Of a stretch of DNA of 64,000 nucleotides, positions 63,613-64,000 are shown one piece after another. Below the pieces are notes generated by a model. The model had not been told where the DNA came from, searched no databases, and was given only the letters and a program-made list of their open reading frames with translations. Each line of letters begins with the position of its first letter. Position 1 is the first letter of the stretch. The position numbers and the translations under genes were made by a program. This DNA comes from Sphingobacterium deserti. Lineage in GTDB: Bacteria; Bacteroidota; Bacteroidia; Sphingobacteriales; Sphingobacteriaceae. The stretch spans positions 62,001-126,000 of the forward strand of contig NZ_JJMU01000053.1 in NCBI RefSeq assembly GCF_000757725.1. The letters are read 5' to 3'.

Positions 63613-64000
63613 ATGAAAACAATAGCCTATATTTTCGCCGGGGCAGTTTTATGCACAGCGTGCGGACCGTCGTCAACTAAAACAACAACCGAGGAAATGA
63701 CAACTGCCGACAGCAGCGCTTCTGCTAAAGAAAATGATATAGCGGGCTCCTATACTTACCAACAAGATGGCGACACCGTCGCTTTGCATCTTACCATTCA
63801 AGGTACTAAGGCGATGGGGCACCTAACTTATGCTTGGAAAGAGAAAGACCATAACAGCGGAAGCTTTGAGGGCGAGGTGAAAGATGGCCTACTGATAGCC
63901 GATTACACATTTGAATCAGAAGGGATGTCATCCGTCAGGGAGGTGGCGTTTAAGCTGAATGGGAAGACAGCGAAGGAAGGCTATGGTGATGTAGAGGAGA
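63613..64000 (+). CDS. lipoprotein, truncated by window edge
   Basis: ATG at 63613 begins MKTIAYIFAGAVLCTAC, with an LCTAC lipobox and acylated Cys at residue 17. A Ser/Thr-rich stretch follows, then a beta-rich segment (AGSYTYQQDGDTVALHLTI; GHLTYAWKEKDHNSGSF; DGLLIADYTFESEGMSS) in the style of small Bacteroidota lipoprotein beta-barrels. The frame is open to the window end. It lies 62 bases after the GH123-like gene. Confidence 0.7.
   Translation, partial: MKTIAYIFAGAVLCTACGPSSTKTTTEEMTTADSSASAKENDIAGSYTYQQDGDTVALHLTIQGTKAMGHLTYAWKEKDHNSGSFEGEVKDGLLIADYTFESEGMSSVREVAFKLNGKTAKEGYGDVEE

Overview
The window looks like a chromosomal segment of a Bacteroidota, most probably Sphingobacteriaceae (Sphingobacterium/Pedobacter-like). 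The signs are Bacteroidota-type -7 promoter boxes (TAnnTTTG), secreted proteins with short signal peptides ending in GQ, SQ or AQ, TlpA-like thioredoxins with DUF4369-like N-termini, a LytS/LytTR pair, GH29/GH30/GH123 enzymes, and many lipoproteins. I saw no rRNA, tRNA, CRISPR array, insertion sequence or prophage.

Layout. 0-5.4 kb: metallophosphoesterase and nucleotidyltransferase-like pair, small lipoprotein, a two-gene ergothioneine unit (EgtD, EgtB), GNAT. 5.6-9 kb: GH30 glycosidase, GNAT, aldo/keto reductase. 9.3-17.5 kb: LytS-LytTR-SMR operon, then a complete RND efflux operon (adaptor, pump, outer-membrane factor). 17.6-20 kb: methionine aminopeptidase, AraC regulator and a CatB-type acetyltransferase. 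20-32.5 kb: an accessory peptide-secretion locus. 32.5-37.4 kb: nicotinamide-nucleotide repair enzyme, a graveyard of glycosidase fragments, an intact GH29 alpha-L-fucosidase, a membrane protein. 37.9-49.9 kb: housekeeping and metabolic genes (FabH-like KAS III, EEP phosphatase, cyclophilin, aldo/keto reductase, pyruvate oxidase, metNIQ, DJ-1). 50-61.5 kb: GT4, YqgE, pdxH, an isolated nuoC-nuoD pair, dihydroorotase, M14 peptidase, a tandem repeat block, TraB/GumN, ABC-F. 61.8-64 kb: GH123-like protein and a truncated lipoprotein.

The most interesting region is 20.1-32.5 kb. Two divergent transcription units flank a 0.6-kb AT-rich region with a good promoter and a perfect 32-bp palindrome. The leftward unit encodes a C39-like/VKOR/DsbA three-part oxidoreductase, two small cysteine-rich peptides with nearly identical double-glycine leaders, each followed by a hairpin and a TlpA-like thioredoxin, and a tandem-duplicated GT25-type glycosyltransferase. 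The rightward unit encodes another thioredoxin, a C39-peptidase ABC exporter and its HlyD-type adaptor. The simplest reading is a bacteriocin-like system that cleaves leaders at GG, exports the cores, forms their disulfides in the periplasm, and perhaps glycosylates them. One precursor has a six-cysteine EGF-like core and a leader broken by an apparent frameshift. The locus also carries a truncated thioredoxin pseudogene and still more decayed pieces, so the precursor-thioredoxin module seems to have been duplicated and lost repeatedly.

Family calls rest on motifs read by eye; no database search was run.
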